A stretch of 38,135 nucleotides of DNA from Vacuolonema iberomarrocanum LEGE 07170 (GCA_015207365.1 JADEXA010000066.1:1-38135), one strand, 5' to 3'. Numbered from the stretch's first letter, positions 16,403 to 25,000 are shown. Made by a program: numbers and translations. The notes: generated from the letters alone by a model not told the origin.

Positions 16403-17941
16403 TTAGTCTTCCAAATAGCCTAGATCCCGCAGGCGGCGCTGCACTTCAGGATCATCAAATCCAGGCGCCCGCTCACTTGACATCATGGGCGACAGTTCTC
16501 CAGTAAATTGCTGCAGACATTCCTGGAGAAATTCCACATTTTCGGGCAGGATATCGCTGAGATTGAGGCTTTCGTGGGGATCATTGAACGGATCGAACAG
16601 CTCCAGGCGATCGCTCCCCGTCTCGATTAGCTTGTGTTTGCCCATCCACACCGCCCGCCGGGGTTGGTCGCAAGCATGAGCCATCACCAGCTCAGGCTGC
16701 CGCTTGTAGAGCAAGTTCACCACATTCTGCGGTGGAATGGCTTCTGCGAAAACCTGCCGATCCTGGCTTTCGGGATCCTGCGCCAAGGTCATGGTCTCTT
16801 CCATTTCATTAGCCTGTCCCGCAGCGGTCAGAACCGAATGGAACAGGCGGCGCGTCGAAACCACATCCCATCGCTCAGAGCCGGGAGTAAAATTCCCCGT
16901 CGGGTCGCGCACAATCAACGGCACACTCACTAGCTCGTTGTACAGCGTAATGGAGTGCCCAATGAATTGCTTTTCGCCCAGATGTTCCCCATGATCTGAG
17001 CAAATAATGACCAGGGTGTTGTCCAACCGTCCACTTTCTTTGAGGTAACGGAAAAACAACCCCAATTGCTCATCCTGGTAGGCAACTTCCGCATCATACA
17101 TCCCATCCAATGTGTGCTTCTGGTTTGTTTCTAGCCCACTTGCCAGGGGGGCTAGCCAGCCATACACATCGCCGTTGAACTGTCGCAGATAACGCTGAGC
17201 CGACTTGTCCCGCAGCACGTGAGGGGCAAATCGCTCCACATAGCTGCGCGGGGCGTGATAAGGCATGTGGGTCCCCATCAAGTTAATGAAGGAGAAGATC
17301 GGTTGCTCAGCATCCACGCCCTGACGATGCACCATCAACTGAGCCGCATCTTGCAAGGACTTGGCGGTATTGCCCTTGAAGCTAAGAGCCGTCTGCCACA
17401 GGGGCACCATCAGCGGCGTGAAGGACAAGGCCAGGAGCAACTCGGAACGGGCAAAGGAATCCTGCACCGAACCCAAGGCCCCGGCCAGCATTCGCTTGAA
17501 AAATTGACGGTAGCGATCCCACAAACCCGAGGGGATACCCGCTTGGTTGGGGTGCGATCGCAACAGCCCGCTGTAATTCAAGAAGCTATAGAATCCCCGG
17601 CGCAGGCCATTATTAATCACACCTACCAGGGGATTGTTGCAAAAGCCCGCTGTGTAATAGCCGCTGGCACCTAGCCGCTCAGACAGCGTAGGGATTTCGT
17701 GGGAGAGCACCGAGTAGGACTGCAACACACCATGGACCGAAGGATACAACCCGGTGAACATGGAGGCATGGGAGGGAACCGTCCATTGAGCCGGGGCGAT
17801 CGCATGGTGGAAGAGCGTTCCTCCTTCGGCAAAGGCATCAATATGCGGTGAGGTGGGACGCGGGTAACCGTAACAGGAAAGGCGATCGCGCCGTTGCGTA
17901 TCGAGCACCAGGAAGACAATATCAGGACGCTGAGAAACCAT
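16403..17941 (-). CDS. Sulfatase-fold hydrolase or transferase with Thr nucleophile position
   Basis: 512 residues of the alkaline phosphatase/sulfatase superfamily. The first metal-site Asp14 is in FLVLDTQRRDRL. The nucleophile segment reads W-T-V-P-S-H-A-S-M-F-T-G (53-64). Genuine sulfatases have C/S-x-P-S-R here, with Cys or Ser converted to formylglycine. Here Thr54 and His58 replace the Cys/Ser and Arg. The distal metal motif SDHGEHLGE is intact. This favours a phosphodiesterase or phosphotransferase-like chemistry (Thr is the nucleophile in lipoteichoic-acid synthase and phosphoethanolamine transferases) over sulfatase activity. No signal peptide or membrane segment is visible, so it is probably cytoplasmic. 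It is a single gene; substrate unknown. Confidence 0.88.
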   Translation of the reverse strand: MVSQRPDIVFLVLDTQRRDRLSCYGYPRPTSPHIDAFAEGGTLFHHAIAPAQWTVPSHASMFTGLYPSVHGVLQSYSVLSHEIPTLSERLGASGYYTAGFCNNPLVGVINNGLRRGFYSFLNYSGLLRSHPNQAGIPSGLWDRYRQFFKRMLAGALGSVQDSFARSELLLALSFTPLMVPLWQTALSFKGNTAKSLQDAAQLMVHRQGVDAEQPIFSFINLMGTHMPYHAPRSYVERFAPHVLRDKSAQRYLRQFNGDVYGWLAPLASGLETNQKHTLDGMYDAEVAYQDEQLGLFFRYLKESGRLDNTLVIICSDHGEHLGEKQFIGHSITLYNELVSVPLIVRDPTGNFTPGSERWDVVSTRRLFHSVLTAAGQANEMEETMTLAQDPESQDRQVFAEAIPPQNVVNLLYKRQPELVMAHACDQPRRAVWMGKHKLIETGSDRLELFDPFNDPHESLNLSDILPENVEFLQECLQQFTGELSPMMSSERAPGFDDPEVQRRLRDLGYLED

Positions 17942-18236
17942 AGACCGCCAGTGCAGAACTTAACAAATGCTTTATGAAAATGTACCACTGACTGACGGTA
18001 AGCTGCCGGGATTTCCCCGACTGATCTGTCGCAAGACTCAAGCAAAGCACCACTGCATAAGGGTTTCAAGCCAGCAAAGATGCAGGTTTAATCTCTGTTC
18101 AGGCAGAAACAGGTCGGTACAGGCTATGAATCCAAATTTTATGAAAATAACCCTCGATCGTTTTCTGAAATCCTCGCAGCGCTAAGATCTCAGAGAATGA
18201 TCGATCGCGGATGCTGAGCGAATTGGTTCAGCCTTA
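17942..18236. other. Upstream region of the sulfatase-fold gene
   Basis: Holds the minus-strand promoter. An open plus frame of 72 codons here has no ribosome site and no family, so I leave it uncalled. Confidence 0.25.
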
Positions 18237-18335
18237 CGCATTTAGGTTAGGACCGATATTGTTTTGCAATCCCTGTGTCGCGGGAGCTTGCAAAACAATA
18301 TTAGTTTTTACCTCAGCGCATAGTGCCACATAAGC
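18237..18335. repeat. Palindromic element (family E, copy 1)
   Basis: A 14-bp perfect outer stem (18256-18269 with 18288-18301, ATATTGTTTTGCAA) plus an inner TCCC/GGGA pairing. Its flanks match those of 21717-21815: a left end (CGCATTTAGGTTAGGAC) and a right end (TTAGTTTTTACCTCAGCGCAT). The stem sequence itself differs partly from copy 2, so flanks and pairing are better kept than stem sequence. Confidence 0.75.
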
Positions 18336-18699
18336 TAACGGATGACTAGAGAAAGAATCGATGAAGCATCAACCCAGAGAATCGATGAAATGCTACCGAG
18401 ATGACTAAACTTGATTGACCGGATCTTAGGTTCCCGTGTTGGAATAGGGAGGGCAAGCAGGGGGTGACAGTCTCAATGGAGCTGCCATTAAAATTTCTTG
18501 GAGAAATGTCGGCTAAAACACCAGGATCTTTGGCAAAAGTTCGCTAAATCTAGCGTGGTTGCGTTACTTAATATTTTGTGAACGTCTAGGCGAGCTGATC
18601 GCGTAGTTGGCTGGTGGGTCTATCGTCACGGATAGCTTTATTTAGGGAAGGCAAAATGCGGAAACAACTGAGTCTGGGGCAAAGAGAGAGAGGGCTGGC
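18336..18699. other. Leader region of the NodB-NAGPA gene
   Basis: Contains AGAATCGATGAA twice (18354-18365 and 18378-18389) and GATGACTA twice nearby, possibly a small binding-site array. GAGAGAGAGGG just before 18700 may serve as the ribosome site. No gene seen. Confidence 0.3.
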
Positions 18700-20502
18700 A
18701 TGACACAGGTTCAGCAAGCGGGGAACCGGCGGTGGCATCTCCTCCCAACCCTCCTTTTGCCGGTGGTTTTGAGTGCCTGTGGTTCGGCAGTAGCGGTGCG
18801 ATCGCACGATCCGTTGTCAGAATCTGTGCCTGAAGCTGTAGTCGATGCACCGTTTTGTATAGCTGTCAGCGATGGCATCGAGGCCATGCCCCCCGATGCG
18901 GTTGCCGAACAGCTTGCGCCCCTGATGGCCAGTTATCTGAGCGCCCCACCGCACCCCGCTATTCATGGTCGCGCCAGGGTCGCGCGGGTGCCCATCATCA
19001 TGTATCACGACATCCTCGCCCAGAAAGAGGTGTTTTTTGACCTCACCCCCGAAGAGTTTGAGGCAGACCTGCAACTGATTCGAGATAATGGCCTCACCCC
19101 CATTAGCCTCGATCAATTGGTGCTCCATCTCCGCACCGGAATGCCCCTCCCCGAGAAGCCAATTTTGCTGACCTTCGACGATGGGTATGCCGGACATTAC
19201 ACCTACGTATTCCCCCTGCTAAAGGAATATGGCTATCCGGGTCTGTTTTCTATCTACACCTCGAAGGTGGGGGAAAATTTTGGGCGATCGAGTCTGAGCT
19301 GGGATGAATTGCGAGAAATGGCACAGGATCCGCTCATTACCATCGCATCCCACAGCGTCACCCATCCCAGTGATCTGACCGAGTTTGATGGCGATCTGCG
19401 CCAGGAAGTCTTTGAATCCAAACAAATTCTTGAAGCAGAATTGGAGATTTCCATCGACCATTTCGTCTATCCGGTGGGCCACTACGACGATGAGGTGAAG
19501 CGCATGGTGCAGGAAGCGGGCTACACCTCAGCCCTGACAATGGATGACGACGTGAACAAGATGGCGGGCGAATCGGCCGACTTGTTTACCCTTGAGCGCA
19601 TTGGGCAATCTCAGTTGGAGGACATCATCCCCCAGGCCTACGAAGGCCCCCCACTGCCCACAGGCGAAACGGCGTTTAACTTCACCACCCCCATCACCAA
19701 GCAAATTACGACGTTTGGCGAGACGGAGTTAGTGTTGATTAGCGGTGGACAGCCAAAGACCATCCATGCGGATAGTCGCTATCAGGTGCCCGAAATCATC
19801 CGTGATACAGAGGCGATCGCCGCCGTCGATGGCGGTTTCTTCTCGCTCAAGTACCTCGATTCCAATACCATGATTGGTCCTGTCATGGGGCGCAACACAG
19901 GCTCGTTTGTTCCGGGCAATGCCAGCGAAAATCGATTGCTCGCCGGACGTCCGCTGGTGTTGCTGAGCGAAACGGAAGTGCGCTTTGTCTCCTTTGACCC
20001 GGCTCGTCACGGCACCCTCGAAGGGGTACAAGCAGAGATGCCTGACTTGACCGATGTGTTTGTTTCAGCCGCTTGGTTAGTCAAGGATGGGGTGGGGCGA
20101 TCGCCTGCCGATTTTGGTACCCTGTTTGACTATGATGCCAACCGCCACCGTGCCTTCTGGGGAATTAACCAGGCCGGGCAACCCGTTATTGGGGTTACCC
20201 GCAGCCGAATCGACTCGGTTTCCTTGGGGCAAATGCTAGCGCAAGCCGGAATGCACGAAGCCGTTATGCTTGACTCTGGAGCCAGCACCTCGCTCGCCTA
20301 TGAGGGAGAATCGCTGGTGTACTACACCCCGCGTCCCGTGCCTCATGTGGTCGCACTGTACCCTCCTGTTGAGTCTTCACCATCGGCGCAGGATACAATG
20401 ACGTCGGCTGTCGCGTCATCGGAGGCACCCTCCTGCGTTGAGCCGATACAAAGCAAATGGGTCGGGGAATGGCTACGCTGGGCAAATCGGATCGCAAGGT
20501 AA
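18700..20502 (+). CDS. Lipoprotein with polysaccharide deacetylase (NodB) and NAGPA-type phosphodiester glycosidase domains
   Basis: 600 residues. The signal ends in a lipobox LSAC with Cys27, so it should be a lipid-anchored envelope protein. Residues 100-315 form a NodB deacetylase: the start (VPIIMYHD), the Asp-Asp motif TFDDGY (158-163, D160/D161), the zinc His pair in SHSVTH (H218, H222), and a YPVG in place of the common YPYG. Residues 335-560 match the NAGPA/DUF2233 phosphodiester glycosidase family, with DGGFF at 377-381 and DSGASTSLA at 525-533. The protein probably trims N-acetyl groups and cleaves phosphodiester-linked sugars of peptidoglycan or attached glycans. It is followed five bases later by a carboxypeptidase, supporting a wall-modifying operon. 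The fusion itself is the unusual point. Confidence 0.88.
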   Translation: MTQVQQAGNRRWHLLPTLLLPVVLSACGSAVAVRSHDPLSESVPEAVVDAPFCIAVSDGIEAMPPDAVAEQLAPLMASYLSAPPHPAIHGRARVARVPIIMYHDILAQKEVFFDLTPEEFEADLQLIRDNGLTPISLDQLVLHLRTGMPLPEKPILLTFDDGYAGHYTYVFPLLKEYGYPGLFSIYTSKVGENFGRSSLSWDELREMAQDPLITIASHSVTHPSDLTEFDGDLRQEVFESKQILEAELEISIDHFVYPVGHYDDEVKRMVQEAGYTSALTMDDDVNKMAGESADLFTLERIGQSQLEDIIPQAYEGPPLPTGETAFNFTTPITKQITTFGETELVLISGGQPKTIHADSRYQVPEIIRDTEAIAAVDGGFFSLKYLDSNTMIGPVMGRNTGSFVPGNASENRLLAGRPLVLLSETEVRFVSFDPARHGTLEGVQAEMPDLTDVFVSAAWLVKDGVGRSPADFGTLFDYDANRHRAFWGINQAGQPVIGVTRSRIDSVSLGQMLAQAGMHEAVMLDSGASTSLAYEGESLVYYTPRPVPHVVALYPPVESSPSAQDTMTSAVASSEAPSCVEPIQSKWVGEWLRWANRIAR

Positions 20503-20507
20503 ACGCT

Positions 20508-21641
20508 ATGGAGCAAACGTCCTCGGCTTCGTCTCAAAATTCAACACCATCCGATACCCAAGGCGAAGCGGCGAACCCTGCGAATGGCCAATCTGGGAAG
20601 CCCAGCGCGACGGCAGCCCCATCAGCGGGTTCCGAATCTTCAACCGCACAACCTGCAAAATCACAAGCCTCGACGGCTAAAACGGCACCGGCAAACTCCA
20701 ACGCCCCCAAAGCAACACCCCCTCAAGCGGCAACCTCTCCGTCGGCCAAAGCAGTAAGCGCTCCGACTAAGCCAGCCAAAGCGACGACCAAGGTGGCGGA
20801 GGAAAAATCACCGACCTCTGCGATTACCGTAACGGTGAAAACCCAGCCAGGGCGTCAGGGATGGGGCTGGTGGCGGTGGGCTGCGCAGTTTCTGTGGTTG
20901 GCGGTTCTAGGAGCAGGATGGGGTATTTTGACCCATTTTGCGATCGCCCAACTGTCACCCCCAACTCCCGTGAGTTCAGCACAAACCGTGTTGCAGCAGG
21001 TTGCTCCGGTGGTTGAACGTGCGTTCCATGGCATTTATGCCTGGGAAACCAGTGAGAACTTAGCAGAGGGCAGCACTCGTACCTATCGCCAACAATTTGG
21101 GCACCTGCCCTATGCCGAAAGCCCACCGACCGAGTTGATGGTTGTCGGGAGCTACACCGCTGCGAATGAACAGCGGTTTGAGCAGATGGAGGAAGCCGCC
21201 GGGTTGGCCTTGCTAGAGATGGTTGATGCAGCCCGCCGCAGTGGGATTTGGCTGGTTCCTATTTCTGGCTTTCGCGACTACGAGCGTCAAGACTTTTTAT
21301 TTGAAAGCAAAGTTGAGCAGTTGGGGTCGCCAGAGTTGGCTGCCCATACGGTTGCGCCTCCCGGCTATAGCGAACACCATACGGGGATGGCGGTGGATCT
21401 CGCGGATGGTTTGGCCCGTGCCCTCGATCTCAGCTTGGCGTTTGGCGACACTGAGGCGTATCGCTGGCTGAGCCGTAATGCGAATCGGTTCGGCTATGAG
21501 CTGTCCTTTCCCCCCGACAATCCTCAGGGGATCAGCTATGAGCCCTGGCACTGGCGTTATGTGGGCACAGAAGGGGCGATCGCAACCTTCGCCAAGGGGC
21601 GCGCAACGCTGGACGTTGATCGAGAGCGTACGCTTCAGTAG
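20508..21641 (+). CDS. VanY-type D-alanyl-D-alanine carboxypeptidase
   Basis: 377 residues from the ATG at 20508, chosen because AAGGT lies seven bases before it and the upstream gene ends at 20502. An in-frame ATG at 20457 would overlap that gene. The first 115 residues are a Pro/Ala/Ser/Thr/Lys-rich disordered tail, predicted cytoplasmic. One membrane helix follows (about 122-148). The outer catalytic domain has the peptidase M15B zinc motif SEHHTGMAVDL (His290, Asp297) and EPWHWRYVG (His348), with the conserved S-G-F-R-D-Y preceding. It should remove the terminal D-Ala of peptidoglycan stem peptides. The Gln usual after the first zinc His is His291 here. It is the likely operon partner of the NodB-NAGPA lipoprotein. 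Confidence 0.9.
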   Translation: MEQTSSASSQNSTPSDTQGEAANPANGQSGKPSATAAPSAGSESSTAQPAKSQASTAKTAPANSNAPKATPPQAATSPSAKAVSAPTKPAKATTKVAEEKSPTSAITVTVKTQPGRQGWGWWRWAAQFLWLAVLGAGWGILTHFAIAQLSPPTPVSSAQTVLQQVAPVVERAFHGIYAWETSENLAEGSTRTYRQQFGHLPYAESPPTELMVVGSYTAANEQRFEQMEEAAGLALLEMVDAARRSGIWLVPISGFRDYERQDFLFESKVEQLGSPELAAHTVAPPGYSEHHTGMAVDLADGLARALDLSLAFGDTEAYRWLSRNANRFGYELSFPPDNPQGISYEPWHWRYVGTEGAIATFAKGRATLDVDRERTLQ

Positions 21642-21716
21642 TCGGCCTTTCAGGAAAGCAACAGCCGCAGAGTGTCGCAAGCGCAGATCAACACACGACC
21701 CATGGGTAGTACGTTG

Positions 21717-21815
21717 CGTATTGAGATTAGGACAGAATAATATTGTTGAAAGCCCCGTATTGCTTAGCTTTCAACAATATTTGGTTTTCACCTAGGCGCG
21801 TAGCGCTATATCGAG
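21717..21815. repeat. Palindromic element (family E, copy 2)
   Basis: A perfect 15-bp stem, AATATTGTTGAAAGC (21739-21753) with 21767-21781, loop 13 bases. Flanks match copy 1: GCGTATTGAGATTAGGAC on the left and TTGGTTTTCACCTAGGCGCG on the right. It lies 75 bp past the VanY stop and may act as its 3' end. Confidence 0.75.
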
Positions 21816-21840
21816 CGACATATCCGAAATCCCAAAAATA

Positions 21841-21876
21841 GACGGCCAACATTCCTTGAAGAAGGCTGACCGTCTA
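21841..21876 (-). terminator. Possible terminator for the DUF1815 gene
   Basis: AGACGG (about 21840) pairs with CCGTCT (21871-21876), with an inner CCTT/AAGG stem. Read on the minus strand the hairpin is followed by ATTTTTGGG. It is about 180 bases past the DUF1815 stop. The rest of 21877-22054 shows nothing clear. Confidence 0.4.
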
Positions 21877-22054
21877 AGCTCAGTATTCAATCTCAGTTCG
21901 GATTAATCTAATTGGCGGGTGAACCCGCGATCAAGTAACAAAACAACAGCTCTTCGTTTAGCTATGCAGGGCTGGAAGAGCCGACTCAATGCTGAATGCC
22001 TGTTACTGAGAGAACCTCAAAAATGCTTGAGCCCGTTCATCTTAGGCCACATCT

Positions 22055-22411
22055 TTAGGCTACATTCTCGGTCGGGCGAGTCGCCACAAAGGACTGATCC
22101 GAGGGTTTGATCCGGAATTTGACAAGATTCGCCAATTCTTGAAGCTGGCTGATAGCTTCGGCCCCTTCGAGTTTCATGAGTTCGCGGTCGTCCCGCATCT
22201 CTGTCCAGGTAATTCCATAGTCTGAAACCAGAAACCGAATCAGATGATTTTCTCCGAGACTCACCATGAAAGAGGCACTGTTCATCTGCCCTCCACAGGT
22301 ATAACAGGACGCCAGATAGCCTTGCCGCTCCAGCACCGTTGCGAGCGCCTGCAAGTTCATCACGAGATCCTGTACAAGTTGCTGGTGCTGCTTCGCAAGT
22401 CTTACGAACAT
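22055..22411 (-). CDS. DUF1815 family cyanobacterial protein
   Basis: 118 residues. The middle stretch, including LASCYTCGGQMNSASFMVSL, then HLIRFLVSDYGITWTEMRDD and LMKLEGAEAISQLQELA, matches the DUF1815 family as I know it, found only in cyanobacteria. No biochemical role is established. Two Cys in YTCGG could be a redox or metal site. The ATG at 22411 is chosen because GGAGGTTGAGG precedes it directly; a TTG two codons upstream overlaps that ribosome site. No signal or membrane segment, so it is probably cytoplasmic. The C-terminal 20 residues go beyond the conserved core. Confidence 0.88.
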   Translation of the reverse strand: MFVRLAKQHQQLVQDLVMNLQALATVLERQGYLASCYTCGGQMNSASFMVSLGENHLIRFLVSDYGITWTEMRDDRELMKLEGAEAISQLQELANLVKFRIKPSDQSFVATRPTENVA

Positions 22412-22768
22412 CCTCAACCTCCAATCACTGAACCATATTGCAGTAATTTAATGTTTTTTTAATGATCTTCTAGACCTAATTCTACCCTCTCTTGCCAGGA
22501 GCGCCAATAGCAATGGTAAAAAGCTTGACTAGCATAGATTTCAGACGCTCTGGGCAATATTCTTCGAACGGAGTCTATGAGGCAAACCCTATGTAAAACA
22601 TAGAATTTTGTCGAAATTACACCGCGCTCACAGTAGTTAATTTAAGTGTAAAGATCTGTATCGAGATTAACGGTTGCGGTTCCTTATAGTGTAATCACTC
22701 GACCTTATATCTGAATCGCCCGTAAGCAGGATTTATCTTGTCTTTACATTGTCCCAAAAACTACATCA

Positions 22769-22817
22769 GGGCAAGTCAGATTTACGCAGTGTCGCACGAC
22801 TGACTTACCCCTTTTTT
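22769..22817 (+). terminator. Orphan intrinsic terminator, plus strand
   Basis: AAGTCAG (22773-22779) pairs with CTGACTT (22800-22806). GGG (22769-22771) pairs with CCC (22808-22810) across one C-A mismatch, and a six-T run follows (22812-22817). No plus-strand gene lies between 21641 and here, so it either stops long readthrough or ends an unannotated small RNA. Confidence 0.55.
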
Positions 22818-22871
22818 CTGTGAGCCATCCAGACGATCTGGATAATCTCGAGAAATTTGACAGCCCTTTTG

Positions 22872-23084
22872 TTAGCTGACCTGCCACCAGCCCAAGCTGG
22901 GGCCAATGAAACGGATCAAAACCCAGTACGCAATCAGCACACCGATGCCAAGCCAGGCTCCTCGGGTGCTCCATTTAACGAATTGCTGGGCTTGCGATTT
23001 TTTAATGGGCAACCAAGGGAAGATATTTTGCTCCTGCCCATACTGGTCGCCGAGAATCTCCTTTCTGCGTTTTGAGTCACCCAT
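22872..23084 (-). CDS. DUF2839 family small membrane protein (70 aa)
   Basis: The sequence begins MGDSKRRKEILGDQYGQE and continues with LPIKKSQAQQFVKWSTRGAW, a pattern I recognise as the cyanobacterial DUF2839 family of about 70 residues. There is one hydrophobic helix (about 46-61, IGVLIAYWVLIRFIG) and a GWWQV end. A basic N-terminus suggests it stays on the cytoplasmic or stromal side. The function is unknown; its conservation in cyanobacteria and short single-helix design would suit an accessory subunit of a membrane complex, but that is inference. The ATG at 23084 has a weak upstream purine run. It stands alone on the minus strand. Confidence 0.85.
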   Translation of the reverse strand: MGDSKRRKEILGDQYGQEQNIFPWLPIKKSQAQQFVKWSTRGAWLGIGVLIAYWVLIRFIGPSLGWWQVS

Positions 23085-23228
23085 AGCTCTATTGTTCTAC
23101 TGTTAGCGGTTTGAGGCGGCAGTCAACACCCCGCCATATACCTGACCTTCCTGATAATAGCGTCTGACTTGCTTCCTTGGGAAAAGGGCAATAGATTCTC
23201 GTCTACCCGCTCTTCCATTAGGTTTACA

Positions 23229-23300
23229 GAACTTATGCGTTGGGTTGAGGGTGTGGCTGTGTTGCGGCCACACCCTCAATGAATTCCCTCAGACTGATGC
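23229..23300. repeat. Family A palindrome (copy 3)
   Basis: TTGAGGGTGTGGC (left arm, from 23245) pairs with GGCCACACCCTCAA (23266-23279), with a damaged centre (TGTGTTGC). The outer flanks (AGAACTTATGCGTT left and TGAATTCCCTCAGACTGATGCAA right) are the reverse complement of those of the 25381 copy, so the two copies are inverted with respect to each other. Confidence 0.75.
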
Positions 23301-23323
23301 AAGGTCTGCATCAGTACTGGCTC

Positions 23324-23426
23324 ATATCAAATCCGGTTGAAGAACGCGACTATCGGTTGTGCCCACTGCAACGCAGCGGGCGCAACCGATAGTTGGGTTT
23401 TATGACTATTTAACTGGATTTGATAT
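23324..23426. repeat. MITE-like element (family B, copy 2) ending at a stop codon
   Basis: Ends ATATCAAATCCGGTT and AACTGGATTTGATAT. The inner stem 23349-23364 pairs with 23378-23393 with one mismatch. In reverse complement it aligns along its length with 7101-7201. Its right end abuts the TAA stop (23426-23428) of the minus-strand DinG-like gene, so the element supplies part of the stop codon and all of the 3' untranslated region. Confidence 0.85.
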
Positions 23427-24979
23427 TAATCAACGGCAGAAAAATCTGGGGTAGAGAAGAGGCTGGCATCTAGATAATTAATTTGTGCCATCGGTTCCAG
23501 AGCTTCCAGAACTTGTTGCCCATAGCTGCGATGGTTTACCCGATTATCCAAAAGGGCTACCACGCCCCGGTTATCTCGCAGGGGGGCGATCGCCCGCTGC
23601 AATTCACTCAAAGCAGTGGGCAACAAGTAGAGGCGGAACCAATCCTGGCGATGGCGTTTGTAGTACGCCACTCGGCCTGCTACACGCGGGTCTTCGAGCG
23701 AAGGGATCGGGAGGGTCGGGATGACCAGTAAAGTCGGCGTTGGTAGCACCGTCTGGTGCGATCGCCAAAACTCCCATCCGGCGACCAAAATGCCCATATC
23801 ATCCAGGCAGGTTTTTTCCATCTGAACCCGCGATCCATATTCAGCGGCAAGCTCCGCAGCCAGCTGCGCTCGCAGCGGTACATCGCTGACCAGAATCACA
23901 GTCAACCCCTGCCGCGCCGTATTGGTAGAGAGCAACGCCCGCAATTCACGCATCACCATCGGTTGAAACTGGGGTGTATTGGGCATCGGCAACCCGTCAG
24001 GGAGATAGAGTTGCACGAATTCCTGATGGCGATCGGGATGGAATTGAATGCAGGTCACGTCATCCAAGCCCATCTGTTGACGGAAGGTCGGCGCCCTGCG
24101 CTCTGGATCGAGGGCTCCACCAATCAACACAACCGCTTGCTTTTCCCAAATGGGCGTCAGCAGGGGGGCTAGATCCACGACATTGCTGTGGAGGGCAAAC
24201 GATCCCTGATCACGGCTGATCGTGGCCCAGTTCAAGAAATCCTCGGATTGAAGCCGCTCTTCCCATATATCCCAAGGAGCGGGGAGTGTTGTTGTGCCTG
24301 TCGTCGATGGCGTTGCACGGCACTGCGCAATCAGGTGATGCAATAGCGATCGCTGTTCGGCATCGAGTACATAGCAGTCATACGGGTTGGGCGGATGCTG
24401 AAAAATGCCGTGGGTGAGCCGCACGCGCACATCTCGAATCTGCTCTAAATGGGTCGGATAGGCCAGCATCAGCGTATCCCAATGCTCGGGCAGCAGATGA
24501 ATGGCCGTCAGGTCACGCACCCAGGTTTCCAGATCTTCGACCCCATCTAAAATTGTTGGAACATTGTCGGGGAAGCGGCCCGCCTGTTGGAGGCGATCGC
24601 TCAACCAAGCCTCTGGGGTCGTCAGCAGCAAGCCATCAAAGCCCGCTTCGGGAAAGCGATCGCCCGTCCGAATTGCCTTGGGTGAGGGCAACCACTCCCG
24701 CAAGCGTGGAATTTCGACCATCAACAATCGCTGTTGCAAGGGCTCTGGCAGCACCAATACCGTTGGCTCCTGCCAGAGCAAAGCGGGTACCAAATAGCTG
24801 AGGCGATAGTGCCCGTGGTAGCCCGATGGCGCTCCCGCCTGAATGACCGTGCTCCGTCCCAAGCGCAACCCACGGGCAACCAACCGCGCCATCGTCAGAT
24901 GATGGTGCCAGTAGGGTTCGCCCTGCTGCCGCAAGAACGCTCTGAGTTGCTGGTGAACCTCGACCTCAATCACAGACAC
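23426..24979 (-). CDS. Degenerate DinG/XPD-like helicase protein
   Basis: 517 residues from a GTG at 24979 (V-I-E-V-E-V-H start); a TTG at 25000 is the alternative. The layout follows DinG-type superfamily 2 helicases: an N-terminal nucleotide-site region, a middle, and a C-terminal helicase domain (VVLIGGALDPERR as motif III/IV region, LDNRVNHRSYGQQVLEALEP near the end, as in DinG). The Walker A site is lost: the expected G-K-S/T is replaced in the segment AGAPSGYHGHYRLSYL. The DEAH box reads LDGVEDLE. No iron-sulphur Cys cluster is seen. I infer an ATPase-dead scaffold or DNA-binding relative; similar degenerate forms are known to me in other cyanobacteria. The final residues may be altered by the abutting repeat element. 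Confidence 0.7.
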   Translation of the reverse strand: MSVIEVEVHQQLRAFLRQQGEPYWHHHLTMARLVARGLRLGRSTVIQAGAPSGYHGHYRLSYLVPALLWQEPTVLVLPEPLQQRLLMVEIPRLREWLPSPKAIRTGDRFPEAGFDGLLLTTPEAWLSDRLQQAGRFPDNVPTILDGVEDLETWVRDLTAIHLLPEHWDTLMLAYPTHLEQIRDVRVRLTHGIFQHPPNPYDCYVLDAEQRSLLHHLIAQCRATPSTTGTTTLPAPWDIWEERLQSEDFLNWATISRDQGSFALHSNVVDLAPLLTPIWEKQAVVLIGGALDPERRAPTFRQQMGLDDVTCIQFHPDRHQEFVQLYLPDGLPMPNTPQFQPMVMRELRALLSTNTARQGLTVILVSDVPLRAQLAAELAAEYGSRVQMEKTCLDDMGILVAGWEFWRSHQTVLPTPTLLVIPTLPIPSLEDPRVAGRVAYYKRHRQDWFRLYLLPTALSELQRAIAPLRDNRGVVALLDNRVNHRSYGQQVLEALEPMAQINYLDASLFSTPDFSAVD

Positions 24980-25000
24980 TTCGAGAATAAACAGTTGCAA

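Noticed and set aside
17967..18185. 72-codon plus-strand frame upstream of the sulfatase-fold gene
   Set aside because: No ribosome site and low-complexity composition; it lies in a promoter region.
21919..22110. 63-codon plus-strand frame overlapping DUF1815
   Set aside because: It overlaps the end of a well-supported minus-strand gene and shows no protein-like features.
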